Assembly (NCBI RefSeq): GCF_000468015.1
Contig: NZ_KI260295.1
Coordinates: 1-35,322 of the forward strand
Source: Ruminococcus callidus ATCC 27760
Lineage (GTDB): Bacteria; Bacillota; Clostridia; Oscillospirales; Ruminococcaceae
DNA length: 35,322 nucleotides
Direction of reading: 5' to 3'
Positions 33,492 through 35,322 of this stretch are shown here, one piece after another. The notes beneath the pieces are model-generated. The model saw nothing but the letters and a program-made list of their open reading frames with translations, searched no databases and was not told the DNA's origin. Positions within the stretch are counted from its first letter, which is position 1; every line of letters starts with the position of its first letter. A program made the translations under genes and the position numbers.

Positions 33492-33652
33492 TTGAGGGGA
33501 ACCCTTTTGAAGAAGGGTTCCCCTCAAACTCCCCTCCGAAAACTTCACTTTATTTTTTCTCATAGGGGCTATAGCCCCTATGAGAAAAAATGGAATAAAA
33601 GTCTTTGAAAAGGGGTCTGGGGAGAAACTTTCCTCAGAAAGTTTCTCCCCAG
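33492..33652. repeat. Nested palindrome element, three hairpins
   Basis: Two 15-bp perfect stems with 6-base loops (33492-33506 with 33513-33527; 33617-33631 with 33638-33652) flank a perfect 38-bp palindrome (33553-33590). The joining arms (about 33528-33552 and 33591-33616) are also partly complementary. The whole 161 bases are therefore nearly self-complementary. It stands between the convergent zeta-like and hemW genes, so it may serve as a two-way terminator, or be a MITE-like element. No coding frame. Confidence 0.9.
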
Positions 33653-33683
33653 TAAGATTGCATCTATGACTGCGGTGATTTGG

Positions 33684-34766
33684 TTATATCAGTTCTGCTA
33701 AAATGGTGTTGGATACGAGGAAGCCCTTGGGCGTGAATGCGATGCGTTCGCCGACTTTTTGCAGAAAGCCCAGCTTGCAATAACGTTCTGCCGCCGCTTG
33801 CTTTTCTGCCAGCCACGAAGCCGGAACACCCTCTGTCAACCGCATGCCCAGCAGCAGCTTTTCCTCTGGTGTGCAGGGCGTTTCGTCTTCGGTTTCGACT
33901 GGCTGCACCGGCTGCTCCAGAAAATCCGACACGGCAGACGGCACAAAAAACCGCTTGCCGTTCCAGCAGGAATGTGCAGACGGTCCGATGCCCAGATAGG
34001 GTTCGCAGTGCCAGTACTTGCAGTTGTGCCGGCTCTCGAAACCGGCTTTGGCAAAGTTGGAGATCTCGTATTGCAAAAAGCCAGCTGCCCCCAGCTGCTC
34101 CACCGCCTGCAAGTAGAGGTCTGCCGCGGTGTCATCGTCGGGACAGCATTCCGCCACGTGCTGCACGGCAAAAGGCGTTCCCTGCTCTACCTTTAATAAG
34201 TAGGCAGACACGTGTGTAATGGGCAGCTGCACCAGCCGGGAAATGGTCTGCTCCAGTTCGTCCGCCGTCTGCTCCGGCAGTGCCAGCATCAGGTCACAGG
34301 ACAGGTTCCGGAAGCCCGCTTCTGCGGCAGCGTATACCGTTTCCACAGCCTCCTGTGCCGTGTGCAACCGTCCCAGCCGTTTCAGCTGGGCATCGGACAG
34401 GGACTGCACCCCCAGAGAAAGCCGGTTGATGCCTGCGTGGCGAAGTTCCCGCAGCTGCTCCGGTGTCACAGTGGCAGGATTTGCCTCCAGTGTGATCTCC
34501 GCATCTGCGGACAGGGCAAACTGTTCCGCCGCCGTTTCCAGAATTTGTGTGATCTGTGCAGGCAGCAACAGCGAGGGCGTTCCGCCGCCGAAATAGACCG
34601 TGTCCACGCGTTCCGGCTGGGCAGCGTTTCCGTAATGCCGCAAGTTCCGGCAGACTGCCGCAGTGTAGGCGGTCAGCAGTTCCGGCTGTGCCGGCACGGA
34701 ATAAAAGTTGCAGTAGGGACACTTCCGGCGGCAGAACGGCACGTGCAGATAAAGTCCGGCACCCAT
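33684..34766 (-). CDS. hemW: Radical SAM heme chaperone HemW
   Basis: A 360-residue protein of the oxygen-independent coproporphyrinogen oxidase-like family now known as HemW, which transfers heme. It has CRRKCPYC (CX3CX2C cluster motif), GGGTPSLL, ITLEANPATVTPEQL, LSLGVQSLSDAQLKRLGR and the C-terminal HemN-like part. HemW proteins lack the extra residues of true HemN, which fits the short length. The ATG overlaps the stop of the upstream gene by one base, so they are translated together. Confidence 0.95.
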   Translation of the reverse strand: MGAGLYLHVPFCRRKCPYCNFYSVPAQPELLTAYTAAVCRNLRHYGNAAQPERVDTVYFGGGTPSLLLPAQITQILETAAEQFALSADAEITLEANPATVTPEQLRELRHAGINRLSLGVQSLSDAQLKRLGRLHTAQEAVETVYAAAEAGFRNLSCDLMLALPEQTADELEQTISRLVQLPITHVSAYLLKVEQGTPFAVQHVAECCPDDDTAADLYLQAVEQLGAAGFLQYEISNFAKAGFESRHNCKYWHCEPYLGIGPSAHSCWNGKRFFVPSAVSDFLEQPVQPVETEDETPCTPEEKLLLGMRLTEGVPASWLAEKQAAAERYCKLGFLQKVGERIAFTPKGFLVSNTILAELI

Positions 34767-35092
34767 CAGCTTAACACGTCGTTCCGGATCGGCTTCACCA
34801 GCGGACCGAAAAATGCATCAAAGAGCCGGCACAGCACGAACGCTGCCGCAACAGCCCCCACCATGTAGACGTAGTCCCAGTTGGAATTGCCCTTGAAGTA
34901 GACCAGCAGGACAACCACGAGGGCAGCAATATAGACCACTGCACTGAAGATCATCGATGCAACGCCGTTGACGCAGTGCTGTCCACATTCCATGCAGACT
35001 TTTCCTTTGGTACGCAGTCCGCCGGCAAACGCCTTTTTCCACGGGTTAAACGATTTTGCTCCGCAATAGGGGCAGGTATAGATCGATTTCAT
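34766..35092 (-). CDS. Zinc-ribbon membrane protein, function unknown
   Basis: A 108-residue protein. Two CXXC pairs (C7, C10; C33, C36) with conserved WKKAF between them form a probable zinc ribbon, resembling the small CXXC-20-CXXC (TIGR04104) proteins of Firmicutes but with longer spacing. Two membrane helices follow (about 44-64 and 72-90). The ATG follows AAAGGA. Its own promoter is upstream, and hemW overlaps its end, so the pair is one transcript. Function cannot be inferred. Confidence 0.72.
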   Translation of the reverse strand: MKSIYTCPYCGAKSFNPWKKAFAGGLRTKGKVCMECGQHCVNGVASMIFSAVVYIAALVVVLLVYFKGNSNWDYVYMVGAVAAAFVLCRLFDAFFGPLVKPIRNDVLS

Positions 35093-35160
35093 AAATCAGA
35101 TTCCTTTCAAAAAGTTTCCGGCGAGGCTGAAGCTGCCGGATAAATTTATTGGATAAATTT

Positions 35161-35189
35161 ATTATAGTGTGTTCCGGACAAAATGTCAA
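35161..35189 (-). promoter_or_regulatory. Sigma-A-type promoter of the zinc-ribbon gene and hemW
   Basis: TTGACA (35184-35189) and TATAAT (35161-35166) are 17 bases apart on the minus strand, a perfect consensus pair. It starts just past the terminator of the gene to the right. Confidence 0.9.
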
Positions 35190-35195
35190 GGCGAC

Positions 35196-35230
35196 AAAAA
35201 ACCGACTTTCACAAAGAAAGTCGGTTTTTC
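35196..35230. terminator. Bidirectional intrinsic terminator
   Basis: A 10-bp perfect stem (35201-35210 with 35216-35225) with a 5-base loop and U-runs on both sides. On the minus strand it ends the gene that enters from the right edge. Confidence 0.9.
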
Positions 35231-35251
35231 GTTCAGCAAGGAAAACAGCAT

Positions 35252-35322
35252 TTACTTCGCGAGGACTTCTTCCCAAGAAGTGTCATATCCTGCTCCGCGG
35301 AGAGCCACGTAGTACATGATAT
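35252..35322 (-). CDS. 3' end of an unidentified gene (partial)
   Basis: The last 22 residues read IMYYVALRGAGYDTSWEEV and end LAK before a TAA. A strong terminator lies 22 bases past the stop, which supports a real gene end. Most of the gene is outside the window and I do not recognise the product. Confidence 0.6.
   Translation of the reverse strand, partial: IMYYVALRGAGYDTSWEEVLAK

Overview
The window looks like a chromosomal housekeeping region of a spore-forming, moderately GC-rich Clostridia member, most likely Ruminococcus-like (Oscillospiraceae). This is inferred from the SCIFF ranthipeptide locus, spoIIR, a CD1247-type protein, the Firmicutes gene order and non-ATG starts behind strong Shine-Dalgarno sites. 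No species can be fixed from the sequence alone. Every confident gene but one lies on the minus strand, so the layout is best read from right to left. No rRNA, tRNA, CRISPR array, transposase or prophage gene was seen, and no gene-free gap exceeds 300 bases.

Right to left: the 3' end of an unidentified gene and its terminator (35196-35322); a zinc-ribbon membrane protein with hemW; a 161-bp element of nested palindromes (33492-33652); the only plus-strand gene, an orphan zeta-toxin-like P-loop kinase; spoIIR; then the infC-rpmI-rplT translation operon, with a strong promoter, an attenuator-type leader and an AUC start codon for IF3. Next come a SpoU-family RNA methyltransferase, dprA, topA and trmFO. 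They are followed by a long cell-envelope, RNA and chromosome cluster: plsX-rnc-Elp3-like radical SAM-C39-like peptidase-smc-ftsY-rdgB-yhbY-nadD-yqeK-LCP-rsfS-membrane protein-leuS. Several of its genes overlap by a few bases, so translational coupling is likely.

Left of leuS, rpsU has its own consensus promoter and terminator. The group yqeG-aroQ-M24 peptidase-DUF1877 follows, then efp with its own promoter and the CD1247-type zinc-ribbon protein. NfnAB (NADH-dependent ferredoxin:NADP+ oxidoreductase), yajC, a TIGR04086-type membrane protein and the SCIFF pair scfA-scfB close the left end. A consensus promoter precedes scfA and an intrinsic terminator sits between scfA and scfB, which would favour precursor peptide over maturase.

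The most unusual non-coding signal is a dispersed short repeat with core ATACCGCACAAAG. It directly follows or includes the TAA stop codons of scfB, efp, rsfS, smc and trmFO, and occurs as hairpins at two further intergenic sites. The nested-palindrome element at 33492-33652 is the second. The SCIFF locus itself is a known system; I found no clearly new multi-gene system in this window.
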